Below are positions 15,683-23,539 of a stretch of 64,000 nucleotides of DNA, piece after piece (within the stretch, counting starts at the first letter, position 1; every line of letters begins with the position of its first letter). Both the position numbers and the translations under genes were made by a program. The DNA comes from Litorivivens sp041624475 (GTDB lineage: Bacteria > Pseudomonadota > Gammaproteobacteria > Pseudomonadales > Spongiibacteraceae): the NCBI RefSeq assembly GCF_041624475.1, contig NZ_JBFJUX010000004.1, positions 124,001 through 188,000 on the forward strand. Reading direction: 5' to 3'. The notes below the pieces were generated by a model. It was given only the letters and a program-made list of their open reading frames with translations. It was not told the DNA's origin and did no database searches.

Positions 15683-17683
15683 ATGCCCTCTCGCCGCGAC
15701 CTCGCCAATGCCATACGTGTACTGAGTATGGATGCTGTTCAACAGGCTAATTCCGGCCACCCCGGCGCACCAATGGGTATGGCCGATATTGCCGAAGTTC
15801 TGTGGCGTGATTTCCTCAAACACAACCCGGCCAACCCCCAGTGGGCCGACCGCGACCGATTTATTCTGTCCAACGGCCATGGTTCCATGCTGCTGTATTC
15901 ACTGCTGCATTTGACCGGCTACGATCTGGGTATTGAGGATCTAAAAAACTTCCGTCAGCTGCATGCGCGCACCCCGGGTCATCCCGAGTATGGCTACGCG
16001 CCGGGCGTCGAAACCACGACCGGCCCGCTGGGTCAGGGTCTTACCAACGCGGTGGGTTTTGCGCTGGCAGAAAAAGTATTGGGTGCTCAATTCAACCGCG
16101 AAGGGCACGCGCTTGTGGATCACCACACCTATGTCTTCCTCGGTGATGGCTGCCTGATGGAAGGGATTTCCCACGAGGCCTGTTCGCTGGCCGGCACCCT
16201 GGGTTTGGGCAAGCTGGTTGCCATTTACGATGACAATGGCATTTCCATCGACGGTGATGTGGAAGGCTGGTTTACCGATGACACCCCGGCCCGGTTTGAA
16301 GCTTACGGCTGGCATGTGGTGCGCGATGTCGACGGCCACGATGCTGATGCAGTAAAGAAGGCTATTGAAGAAGCGCGCAGCGTGACGGATAAACCCAGCC
16401 TGATCTGCGCCCGCACGGTTATAGGCTTCGGTGCTCCGAACAAGCAAGGTGGTCACGATGTACACGGCGCGCCGCTGGGCGGTGATGAAATTGCGGCCGC
16501 TCGCGAGCATCTTGGCTGGAACCACGGCCCCTTTGAAGTGCCGGCTGACATTTACAGCGATTGGGATGCCAAAGCGCGCGGGGAAGAGCTTGAAGCCGAA
16601 TGGAACAAGACTCTGGAGGCCTATCGCGCCGCCCATCCGGAGCTTGCCGCCGAGTTTGAGCGCCGTATGGCCGGCGACTTGCCCGCTGAGTTTGATAGTC
16701 GCGCCCAGGCGCTGGTAGAAGAGGCCCAGGCGGCGATGGAAAAAATTGCCACCCGCAAAGCTTCTGAAAAAGCCCTCAACGGTTTTGGCCCCTTTATGCC
16801 TGAACTGCTGGGCGGTTCTGCTGACCTGACCGGCTCCAACAACACCTGGTGGCAGGGCTGTACCCTGATGTCGCCCAGCGAGCCCGGTGCCAACTATATT
16901 TCCTACGGTGTGCGTGAATTCGGCATGGCGGCCATCATGAACGGTGTGGCCCTGCACGGCGGTTTTATCCCCTACGGCGGCACCTTCCTAGTGTTCTCGG
17001 ACTACGCCCGCAACGCCCTGCGCATGGCGGCCATTATGAAACAGCGCAGTATTTTTGTGCTGACCCACGACTCCATCGGTCTGGGGGAAGATGGCCCGAC
17101 CCACCAGCCGGTCGAGCATGTGCCCTCATTGCGTATCATTCCGAACATGAGTGTGTGGCGCCCCTGTGATGTCACCGAAACCGTGGCCGCCTGGCGCGCT
17201 GCGCTGAGCCGCAATGACGGCCCGACCTCACTGGCACTGACCCGCCAGGGACTGGTTCCGCAAGAGCGCAGTGCTGAGCAGGTTGCCAATATCGCCAAGG
17301 GCGGCTATGTGCTGAGTGACTGCGACGGCGAACCGGAAGCGATTTTGATTGCGACCGGTTCCGAGGTGCAGGTAGCCATGGAGGCTAAAGCCAAACTGAG
17401 CGAGACGGGCAAAAAAGTCCGTGTGGTCTCCATGCCCTCCACTGATGTGTTTGAAAAGCAGGATGCCGCCTATCGCGAGTCGGTATTGCCCAGCCACATT
17501 CTGGCGCGGGTTGCGGTTGAAGCGGCCCATGTGGACTACTGGTACAAATATGTCGGTCTCGATGGCCGTATTGTCGGTATGACCAGCTTTGGCGAGTCAG
17601 CCCCGGCCGGCCAGTTGTTCGAGTACTTCGATATCACGGCTGACGCCGTGGTGGCGGCGGTTGAGGACTGCCTGCCAGAATGA
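15683..17683 (+). CDS. tkt: Transketolase
   Basis: Thiamine-diphosphate enzyme moving two-carbon units in the pentose phosphate pathway. Length 666 residues. The pyrophosphate domain has NSGHPGAPMGMA near residue 23 and the ThDP/Mg motif GDGCLMEGISHEA near 154. The pyrimidine domain has GGSADLTGSN, the activating-Glu region (YGVREFGMAA) and THDSIGLGEDGPTHQPVEH. An AGGAG box precedes the ATG. Its last four bases overlap the epd start (ATGA), indicating translational coupling in the tkt-epd-pgk-fba order known from Pseudomonas. ThDP for this enzyme comes from the thi genes at 33.7-40.2 kb. Confidence 0.97.
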   Translation: MPSRRDLANAIRVLSMDAVQQANSGHPGAPMGMADIAEVLWRDFLKHNPANPQWADRDRFILSNGHGSMLLYSLLHLTGYDLGIEDLKNFRQLHARTPGHPEYGYAPGVETTTGPLGQGLTNAVGFALAEKVLGAQFNREGHALVDHHTYVFLGDGCLMEGISHEACSLAGTLGLGKLVAIYDDNGISIDGDVEGWFTDDTPARFEAYGWHVVRDVDGHDADAVKKAIEEARSVTDKPSLICARTVIGFGAPNKQGGHDVHGAPLGGDEIAAAREHLGWNHGPFEVPADIYSDWDAKARGEELEAEWNKTLEAYRAAHPELAAEFERRMAGDLPAEFDSRAQALVEEAQAAMEKIATRKASEKALNGFGPFMPELLGGSADLTGSNNTWWQGCTLMSPSEPGANYISYGVREFGMAAIMNGVALHGGFIPYGGTFLVFSDYARNALRMAAIMKQRSIFVLTHDSIGLGEDGPTHQPVEHVPSLRIIPNMSVWRPCDVTETVAAWRAALSRNDGPTSLALTRQGLVPQERSAEQVANIAKGGYVLSDCDGEPEAILIATGSEVQVAMEAKAKLSETGKKVRVVSMPSTDVFEKQDAAYRESVLPSHILARVAVEAAHVDYWYKYVGLDGRIVGMTSFGESAPAGQLFEYFDITADAVVAAVEDCLPE

Positions 17684-18684
17684 TCAGACTGGCGATCAAT
17701 GGCTATGGTCGCATCGGGCGTTGTGTACTGCGCGCCCTGTATGAATCCGACTATCGCCGCCAGATGCAAATTGTGGCTATTAATGAACCTGCGGATCTGG
17801 CGACGATTGTTCACCTGACCAAGTACGACAGTACCCACGGTCGCTTTCCGGGCAAGGTATCGGCGGCGGACAGTTCGCTGGTGGTGGAAGGTGATCGCAT
17901 TGCGGTGACCCATCACAAAGCGCTGGAGGATGTGCATTGGGCGGGGGTGGATCTGGTGCTGGAGTGTACCGGCCATTATGACAGCCGCGACGCCGTAAGT
18001 GCCCATCTGGAGCAGGGGGCCAACTATACCCTGCTGTCGCAGCCCGGACAGGCGGATATTCCGGCTATAGTATTTGGTGTCAATGACGGTGAGCTGGACG
18101 CAGAAACCCATATTGCTTCTGCCGCTTCCTGCACCACCAACGGCATTGTGCCGGTTATCGATGTGCTGGATCGCGCCTTTGGCATTGAGTCCGGCACCAT
18201 TACCACCATCCATTCGGCCATGAATGATCAGCCGGTGCTGGATGCCTATCACCATACGGACTTGCGCAAGACCCGCGCCGCCGGCCTGTCGATGATCCCG
18301 GTGGATACCGGCCTCGCTGCGGGTATCGGTCGTATTCTGCCGGCGCTGGATGGGAAGTTCGCTTCCCGCGCCCTGCGCATCCCCACCCACAATGTCTCGG
18401 CGATGGAAATGACCGTACACTGTCGCGAACTGGCAACGGTGGACGGGGTGAATCGCGCCCTGCTGGCCGCCTCTGAGGGGCCTCTGCGCGGGCTTTTGGG
18501 GGTCAGCAATGAGCCTCTGGCCAGCTGTGATTTCAATCACGACCCCCGCTCCGGCATTGTGGATGCGGGGCAGACCCGGGTCAGCGGCCAGCTGGTCAAT
18601 GTATTGGTGTGGTTTGATAACGAATGGGGCTATGCCAACCGGATGTTGGATGTGGTTGACGCCTGGATCGGACGCCCGGCGTAG
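17680..18684 (+). CDS. epd: Erythrose-4-phosphate dehydrogenase (GAPDH family)
   Basis: NAD-dependent enzyme of the GAPDH superfamily, 334 residues. The Rossmann motif INGYGRIGRCVLRAL starts at residue 5. The active-site block reads SCTTNG, with the catalytic Cys present but Gly where most family members have a second, non-catalytic Cys (SCTTNC). The segments IESGTITTIHSAMNDQPVLDAYH and VDFNHDP-like CDFNHDPRSGIVD follow E. coli Epd more than GapA. Position between tkt (4-base overlap) and pgk is the Epd arrangement. It would oxidise erythrose-4-phosphate toward pyridoxal phosphate synthesis; use as a glycolytic GAPDH cannot be ruled out. Confidence 0.88.
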   Translation: MIRLAINGYGRIGRCVLRALYESDYRRQMQIVAINEPADLATIVHLTKYDSTHGRFPGKVSAADSSLVVEGDRIAVTHHKALEDVHWAGVDLVLECTGHYDSRDAVSAHLEQGANYTLLSQPGQADIPAIVFGVNDGELDAETHIASAASCTTNGIVPVIDVLDRAFGIESGTITTIHSAMNDQPVLDAYHHTDLRKTRAAGLSMIPVDTGLAAGIGRILPALDGKFASRALRIPTHNVSAMEMTVHCRELATVDGVNRALLAASEGPLRGLLGVSNEPLASCDFNHDPRSGIVDAGQTRVSGQLVNVLVWFDNEWGYANRMLDVVDAWIGRPA

Positions 18685-18777
18685 TGGGATACCCGGATTT
18701 GTGAATAGTTGCGTGTAGTTTACGGAGATGATGCGGAGCATTGGCTGTCGGACGACGCACGAGATTGGCTTGTAGAT

Positions 18778-18812
18778 CCCCTCTCCCTCGGGAGAGGGGC
18801 AGGGTGAGGGGG
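18778..18812. repeat. REP-like element C1
   Basis: Hairpin CCCCTCTCCC/GGGAGAGGGG followed on the right by the tail CAGGGTGAGGGGG. Its partner C2 lies about 50 bases away in opposite orientation, so the two tails face each other. Located in the 258-base gap between epd and pgk. Confidence 0.8.
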
Positions 18813-18863
18813 CTTTAAGGGCGGCTTTAGAAGCAGGCTCCTTAGGCACTGAATATTGCGTTG

Positions 18864-18906
18864 GCCCTCACCCCCCGGCCCCCTCTCCCTCGGGAGAGGG
18901 GGAGAG
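18864..18906. repeat. REP-like element C2
   Basis: Tail CCCTCACCCCCCGGC followed by hairpin CCCTCTCCC/GGGAGAGGG, the reverse orientation of C1. With C1 it forms an inverted doublet, tails inward. It ends about 37 bases before pgk, so its hairpin may affect transcription or mRNA stability between epd and pgk. Confidence 0.8.
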
Positions 18907-18942
18907 TATTTGTAGAGTTTTACTTAGAGGAACGTAAAAGGA

Positions 18943-20112
18943 ATGACCCTTTCAGTACTGAAAATGAGTGATCTGGATCTGGCCGGCAAACGGGTTTTGA
19001 TCCGTGAAGATCTCAATGTCCCCATAAAGGACGGTGTCGTGACTTCCGATGCGCGGATTCGTGCGGCCCTGCCGACCCTGAAGCTCGCACTGGAGCAGGG
19101 CGCCAAGGTACTGGTGATGTCGCATCTCGGAAGGCCGACCGAAGGCGAGTACGATGAAGCTTTTTCGCTTAAGCCGGTAGCCAAGCGTTTGGCTGAGTTG
19201 CTCGAGCGCGACGTGGAAGTGATTCAGAACTGGCAGGACAATATCAGTGTCGATGCCGGTCAGCTGGTGCTGCTGGAAAACGTGCGCTTCAACAAGGGCG
19301 AGAAAAAAGACGCGGAAGAACTTGCCGAAGCGTACGCGTCACTGTGCGACGTATTTGTCATGGACGCCTTTGGTACCGCCCATCGCGCCCAGGCCTCAAC
19401 CCACGGTGTTGCGCGCTTTGCACCGGTGGCCTGTGCTGGCCCGCTGCTGGTCAATGAACTGGAAAATCTGGAAAAGGCGCTGAAAGAACCAGCGCGGCCA
19501 ATGGTCGCCATCGTTGGTGGTTCCAAAGTTTCCACCAAACTGGAAGTGCTCGACGCCCTGTCTGATAAAGTTGACCAGCTGGTCGTCGGCGGTGGAATTG
19601 CCAACACCTTTCTCGCCGCGGCGGGGACTAACGTCGGCAAATCCCTGTGTGAACACGACCTGATTCCCGCGGCGAAGAAGCTGATGGAAAAGTGCGATAT
19701 TCCGATTCCCACCGATGTGATTACCGGCAAGAAGTTTGACGAAAACGAGCCCGCCACTCTGCGCCCCGCTTACAATGTGGGTGACGATGATATGATTTTT
19801 GATATCGGCCCGGTGTCTTCAGCCTGTCTGGCAGAAATTCTCAAGCAGGCTGGTACCATTATCTGGAACGGCCCGGTGGGTGTGTTTGAATTTGACCAGT
19901 TTGCCGATGGCACAGAAGCCATAGCCGAGGCGATTGCAGAATCCGACGCATTCTCGATTGCCGGTGGTGGCGATACCCTGGCGGCCATCGACAAGTTTGG
20001 TATTGCCGACAAAGTGTCTTATATCTCCACCGGTGGTGGTGCCTTCCTTGAGTATGTGGAAGGCAAGGTTTTGCCGGCGGTGGCGATACTGGAAGAGCGG
20101 GCGAAGGGTTAG
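18943..20112 (+). CDS. pgk: Phosphoglycerate kinase
   Basis: Glycolytic and gluconeogenic enzyme exchanging phosphate between 1,3-bisphosphoglycerate and ADP. Length 389 residues, as usual for bacteria. The N-terminal substrate site has REDLNVPIKDG and MSHLGRPTEGEYDEAFSL. Further blocks are LLENVRFNKGEKKD, MDAFGTAHRAQAS and, in the nucleotide domain, VGGSKVSTKL, WNGPVGVFE and the C-terminal GGGDTLAA and STGGGAFLE. An AGAGG box lies 12 bases before the ATG; the N-terminus aligns with E. coli Pgk. It is separated from epd by a REP-like doublet and from fba by another, so processing into separate mRNAs is plausible. Confidence 0.97.
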   Translation: MTLSVLKMSDLDLAGKRVLIREDLNVPIKDGVVTSDARIRAALPTLKLALEQGAKVLVMSHLGRPTEGEYDEAFSLKPVAKRLAELLERDVEVIQNWQDNISVDAGQLVLLENVRFNKGEKKDAEELAEAYASLCDVFVMDAFGTAHRAQASTHGVARFAPVACAGPLLVNELENLEKALKEPARPMVAIVGGSKVSTKLEVLDALSDKVDQLVVGGGIANTFLAAAGTNVGKSLCEHDLIPAAKKLMEKCDIPIPTDVITGKKFDENEPATLRPAYNVGDDDMIFDIGPVSSACLAEILKQAGTIIWNGPVGVFEFDQFADGTEAIAEAIAESDAFSIAGGGDTLAAIDKFGIADKVSYISTGGGAFLEYVEGKVLPAVAILEERAKG

Positions 20113-20113
20113 G

Positions 20114-20147
20114 CCCTCACCCCGACCCTCTCCCAAAGGGAGAGGGT
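20114..20147. repeat. REP-like element D1
   Basis: Tail CCCTCACCCCGA followed by hairpin CCCTCTCCC-AAA-GGGAGAGGG, starting two bases after the pgk stop codon. It pairs with D2 as an inverted doublet, with the tails outward, the opposite layout to the C pair. Confidence 0.82.
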
Positions 20148-20170
20148 GCGCACGGAGCAAGCTATGAGGT

Positions 20171-20205
20171 CCCCTCTCCCTTTGGGAGAGGGACAGGGTG
20201 AGGGA
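20171..20205. repeat. REP-like element D2
   Basis: Hairpin CCCCTCTCCC-TTT-GGGAGAGGG with right-hand tail ACAGGGTGAGGGA, the inverse of D1, separated from it by 23 bases. The doublet can fold into one long hairpin between pgk and fba. Confidence 0.82.
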
Positions 20206-20249
20206 AGCCGCGCCCGCGTTCGAAAATTCTGAAAAAACTGAGGTAAATC

Positions 20250-21314
20250 ATGGCCCTAATCAGCATGCGACAGTTGCTGGACCACGCCGCCGAATACGGC
20301 TACGGCGTTCCGGCGTTTAACGTCAACAACCTTGAGCAGACCCGCGCCATTATGGAAGCGGCGCGCGAAACTGACAGCCCGGTGATCATGCAGGCTTCGG
20401 CCGGTGCCCGTAAGTACGCGGGTGCACCTTTCCTGCGGCACCTGATTCTGGCGGCGATCGAAGAGTTCCCGGAAATTCCGGTGGTCATGCATCAGGATCA
20501 CGGCACCAGCCCCGATGTCTGTCAGCGCTCCATCCAGCTGGGCTTTAGCTCGGTGATGATGGATGGCTCGCTGCGTGAAGACGGCAAAACCCCCGCCGAT
20601 TACGACTACAACGTGAACGTTACTCGCCGCGTCGTGGATATGGCTCACGCCTGTGGTGTATCGGTAGAGGGTGAGCTGGGTTGTCTGGGCTCACTGGAAA
20701 CCGGCCAGGCCGGTGAAGAAGATGGTGTTGGTGCAGAGGGTACTTTGAGCCACGACCAGCTGCTGACGGACCCTGAAGAAGCGGCCGACTTTGTCGCCAA
20801 AACCAATGTGGATGCGCTGGCCATTGCCATTGGCACCAGTCACGGCGCCTATAAGTTCAGCCGTCCGCCCTCAGGCGATATTCTGGCGATTGAGCGCATC
20901 AAAGCCATTCACAAGCGCATCCCCGATACCCATCTGGTGATGCACGGCTCGTCCAGCGTGCCGCAGGACTGGCTGGCGATCATCAATGAGTTTGGTGGCG
21001 AAATCCCTGAAACCTACGGCGTGCCGGTTGAGGAAATTGTTGAAGGCATCAAGCACGGTGTGCGCAAGGTTAATATTGACACTGACCTTCGATTGGCCTC
21101 TACCGGGGCCGTGCGCAAATTCTTGGCGGAAAACCGCGCTGAGTTCGATCCGCGCAAATACCTGAAAGAAACCACCAAGGCGATGAAGGATATCTGTATC
21201 GCGCGCTATGAGGCTTTTGGTACAGCCGGTAACGCGAGCAAGATCAAACCGCTGTCGCTGGAAGCCATGTTCGAGCGCTACGCTGACGGTGAGCTCGACG
21301 CCAAGGTTAATTGA
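20250..21314 (+). CDS. fba: Fructose-bisphosphate aldolase, class II
   Basis: Zinc-dependent aldolase cleaving or forming fructose-1,6-bisphosphate. Length 354 residues, with the Calvin-cycle-like (CbbA, class IIB) sequence type found in pseudomonads. The zinc site is seen as MHQDHGTS near residue 83, with further blocks VSVEGELGCLG, GTSHGAYKF and VMHGSSSVP and the C-terminal GVRKVNIDTDLRLA. A GAGG box lies just upstream of the ATG. The stop codon overlaps the next start (TGATG), coupling it to a hydrolase gene. It completes the tkt-epd-pgk-fba carbon-metabolism cluster. Confidence 0.96.
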   Translation: MALISMRQLLDHAAEYGYGVPAFNVNNLEQTRAIMEAARETDSPVIMQASAGARKYAGAPFLRHLILAAIEEFPEIPVVMHQDHGTSPDVCQRSIQLGFSSVMMDGSLREDGKTPADYDYNVNVTRRVVDMAHACGVSVEGELGCLGSLETGQAGEEDGVGAEGTLSHDQLLTDPEEAADFVAKTNVDALAIAIGTSHGAYKFSRPPSGDILAIERIKAIHKRIPDTHLVMHGSSSVPQDWLAIINEFGGEIPETYGVPVEEIVEGIKHGVRKVNIDTDLRLASTGAVRKFLAENRAEFDPRKYLKETTKAMKDICIARYEAFGTAGNASKIKPLSLEAMFERYADGELDAKVN

Positions 21315-22273
21315 TGAGCGATTGGCTCACGCTGGCGGCGGACAGCCGCGACTCTCTGCGTTTGCCCAATTTGTCTGCGTCGGCGGAAAATTCTCCGCTG
21401 GCGCAGGCCTATTTCAAGTTTTACGGCATTGATTTTGAAAATCAGTATCAGGGTTTAATCCACCATTTCGGTGTCTTCCCCTCTGCTGGCTTCGATATCG
21501 CCGCGCACGTTTTTATTCCTCAGAACGCAGAAAAAACCGCCTTTCTCTATCACGGTTTTTACGATCACGCCGGCTTGTTCAAACATGCGATCAAGTACTG
21601 CCTGGATCGCCACTTTGCCGTGGTGGTTTACGATCTGCCGGGGCATGGATTGTCCAGCGGCAAGCGTGCTGAGATCGATCGCTTTGATCAGTATCTGCAG
21701 GTTTTACACGACGCCTTTGATGCCGCGGCACAGTTTGATTTACCGAAGGGCAAAATCGCGCTGGCGCAGAGCACAGGTGGCGCCATTCTGATGACCTACT
21801 TGCTGCAGGGCGGTAACGCGTTTGACAAGGTGGTTCTGCTCGCACCGCTGGTCAGGCCCAAGGGCTGGCGCTGGGGCAAGCCACTGCATCAGCTGATTGG
21901 TCGAGTGATTCCCAGTCTGCCCAGGCGTTGGGCAGAAAATTCCGGCGATGCGGAGTTCTGTGCCTGGCTGCGCGAGGTGGATGTGCTGCAGTGCAAGGTA
22001 CTGCCGATGAGTTGGGTAAATGCGCTCAAGCTCTGGGAGCCGGAATTTCACCGCCTGCCCAGTTCACTGAAGTCGGTGCTGGTAGTGCAGGGCGATGCGG
22101 ATGATACGGTGGACTGGCGCTTCAACCTGCCCGTGATTCGGGAGCATTTTCCGAATGCGGTGTTCTGTCACCTCAATGGTGCGCGTCATCATCTGGTCAA
22201 CGAGTCGGAGGCGATTCGCGCACGAATCTGGTCTCAGGTAAACGGATTCGTGGCTTCCAGTTCGGAAGGCTGA
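21314..22273 (+). CDS. Alpha/beta hydrolase, serine-aminopeptidase (monoacylglycerol lipase-like) family
   Basis: Cytosolic alpha/beta hydrolase of 319 residues. FLYHGFYDHAGLFKHAI is the oxyanion-hole region, VVYDLPGHGLSSGKR the region after strand 4, and LAQSTGGAIL holds the likely nucleophile Ser, although the elbow reads A-Q-S-T-G where the family has G-x-S-x-G. LVVQGDADDTVDWR supplies the acid Asp and ARHHLVNES the catalytic His. A substrate cannot be named; relatives include lysophospholipases and monoacylglycerol lipases. Start ATG overlaps the fba stop by one base, so it is translationally coupled. Its 3' end overlaps a small possible gene on the other strand. Confidence 0.82.
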   Translation: MSDWLTLAADSRDSLRLPNLSASAENSPLAQAYFKFYGIDFENQYQGLIHHFGVFPSAGFDIAAHVFIPQNAEKTAFLYHGFYDHAGLFKHAIKYCLDRHFAVVVYDLPGHGLSSGKRAEIDRFDQYLQVLHDAFDAAAQFDLPKGKIALAQSTGGAILMTYLLQGGNAFDKVVLLAPLVRPKGWRWGKPLHQLIGRVIPSLPRRWAENSGDAEFCAWLREVDVLQCKVLPMSWVNALKLWEPEFHRLPSSLKSVLVVQGDADDTVDWRFNLPVIREHFPNAVFCHLNGARHHLVNESEAIRARIWSQVNGFVASSSEG

Positions 22274-22437
22274 AGGCAAGACAGCTCGTGCAGCACGTCT
22301 AGGTTGTCCCGGTGAACAGCTTCAGTCAGGGAGTGGTACCGGTTTGACAGCAATCCCATCAAGACAGTGGATCCGGCTTCTCCGGAAACTGCTTCGGCCT
22401 GAGGCTGTTGTGTGACTAACGCGGCAATGGATTGCAT
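22234..22437 (-). CDS. Possible small protein, unknown
   Basis: A 67-residue open frame in the 303-base gap between the hydrolase and egtD genes. The ATG is preceded by GAGAAGAG at reasonable spacing. The product is polar, with no membrane segment or recognised motif. Its last 40 bases lie antisense to the end of the hydrolase gene. I see no homology cue, so this may be a chance frame. The remaining stretch, 22438-22576, holds only AT-rich sequence with TATAAG and TATACG -10-like hexamers on this strand. Confidence 0.3.
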   Translation of the reverse strand: MQSIAALVTQQPQAEAVSGEAGSTVLMGLLSNRYHSLTEAVHRDNLDVLHELSCLQPSELEATNPFT

Positions 22438-22576
22438 GGCTGGCTCTTCTCATTATCAGTGATGACTCCATGATAGTGAGTGCGTATAAAGCCGGATATG
22501 CGTGGATCTACTTCGTCTTATAAGCGCATGTACCTAATGATGACTATAGCGACTGAATGGGTTGTCCGGGCCCAGT

Positions 22577-23539
22577 TCACAGGGTCAGGTAGTGCACGCT
22601 AAACAGCGATTCGTCGTCGGTCCACACCCCCGCCGAGCGGAAGCCGGCCTCAGCTGCGAGTGCGATAAATTCCTCTGGCGTGTATTTAAAGCTGTTTTCG
22701 GTATGGACGCTGTCGCCGGCAGTAAAGGAAAAGCTGTCGCCGTTGATGTGCACCACCTGTTCGCGCTGGCTCACCAGATGCATTTCAATGGCGCCCTGGC
22801 GTTCATTCCAGAAGGCTCTGTGTTGCCAGTAGTCCAGCTGAAAGTTAGCACCTACTTCCCGATTCAGCCTTCGCAGTAAGTTCAGATTGAATTTTGCGGT
22901 CAGGCCGAGGGCGTCGTTGTAGGCCGCCTCTATCCTCTGTCGGGATTTTTTCAGGTCGACGCCAATCAGCAGGCCGCCGGGCTGTTGCCCTTGCCGGGCC
23001 AGTGCCGCAAAACGCCGCATCATGGCGACGGCCTCCGCGGGGGCAAAGTTGCCAATGGTCGAGCCGGGGAAGAAAACCACCGTGCGCTCAAAGGCATGGT
23101 GCGGTTGAGGCAAGTCGAGTGCACTGCTGTAGTCAGCGCAGACCGGCTGAATGTCCACCTCAGGGTAGTCCCGGCTCAGCTGGCTGGCGGCGAGCCGCAA
23201 TTGCTCGCGGGAAATATCAATGGCGGTATAGGCGGCGGGGGTTTGCAGGGCGTCCAGTAGCAGCCGAATTTTCAGGCCTTCGCCGCTACCGTACTCGACC
23301 ACGCGCGCTCGGGGGCCGATAAGCCGGGCCATTTCCGGCAGAAAGCGTTTGAGTATGCCGATCTCTGTGCGCGTCGGGTAATACTCGGGCAGCTCGCAGA
23401 TTTGCTCAAACAGTCGGGCACCTTCGGCGTCGTAAAAATACTTGCAGGGCAAGCGCCGGGGGTTGGCCTTGAGTCCGGCGATCGACTCCTCCAACAGGGT
23501 GCTGTTATCGGGTTGCAGATCAATCAGTTGAGCTGTCAC
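22577..23539 (-). CDS. egtD: L-histidine N-alpha-methyltransferase EgtD
   Basis: Trimethylates histidine to hercynine using three SAM, the first step of ergothioneine synthesis. About 320 residues. Family blocks are CKYFYDAEGARLFEQICELPEYYPTR (split across residues 33-60), the SAM motif VVEYGSGEGLKIRLLLDAL, FFPGSTIGNF, and the C-terminal ENSFKYTPEEF. I prefer the GTG at 23539, seven bases after AAGG; a TTG at 23545 is also possible. Either start lies inside the end of egtB, so the two genes are translationally coupled. EgtD links this locus to the SAM cycle encoded 8 kb away. Confidence 0.93.
   Translation of the reverse strand: MTAQLIDLQPDNSTLLEESIAGLKANPRRLPCKYFYDAEGARLFEQICELPEYYPTRTEIGILKRFLPEMARLIGPRARVVEYGSGEGLKIRLLLDALQTPAAYTAIDISREQLRLAASQLSRDYPEVDIQPVCADYSSALDLPQPHHAFERTVVFFPGSTIGNFAPAEAVAMMRRFAALARQGQQPGGLLIGVDLKKSRQRIEAAYNDALGLTAKFNLNLLRRLNREVGANFQLDYWQHRAFWNERQGAIEMHLVSQREQVVHINGDSFSFTAGDSVHTENSFKYTPEEFIALAAEAGFRSAGVWTDDESLFSVHYLTL

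Noticed and set aside
18778..20205. CRISPR-like array
   Set aside because: The repeats are palindromic, few, irregularly spaced and in both orientations; they fit REP-like elements, and no cas genes are present.
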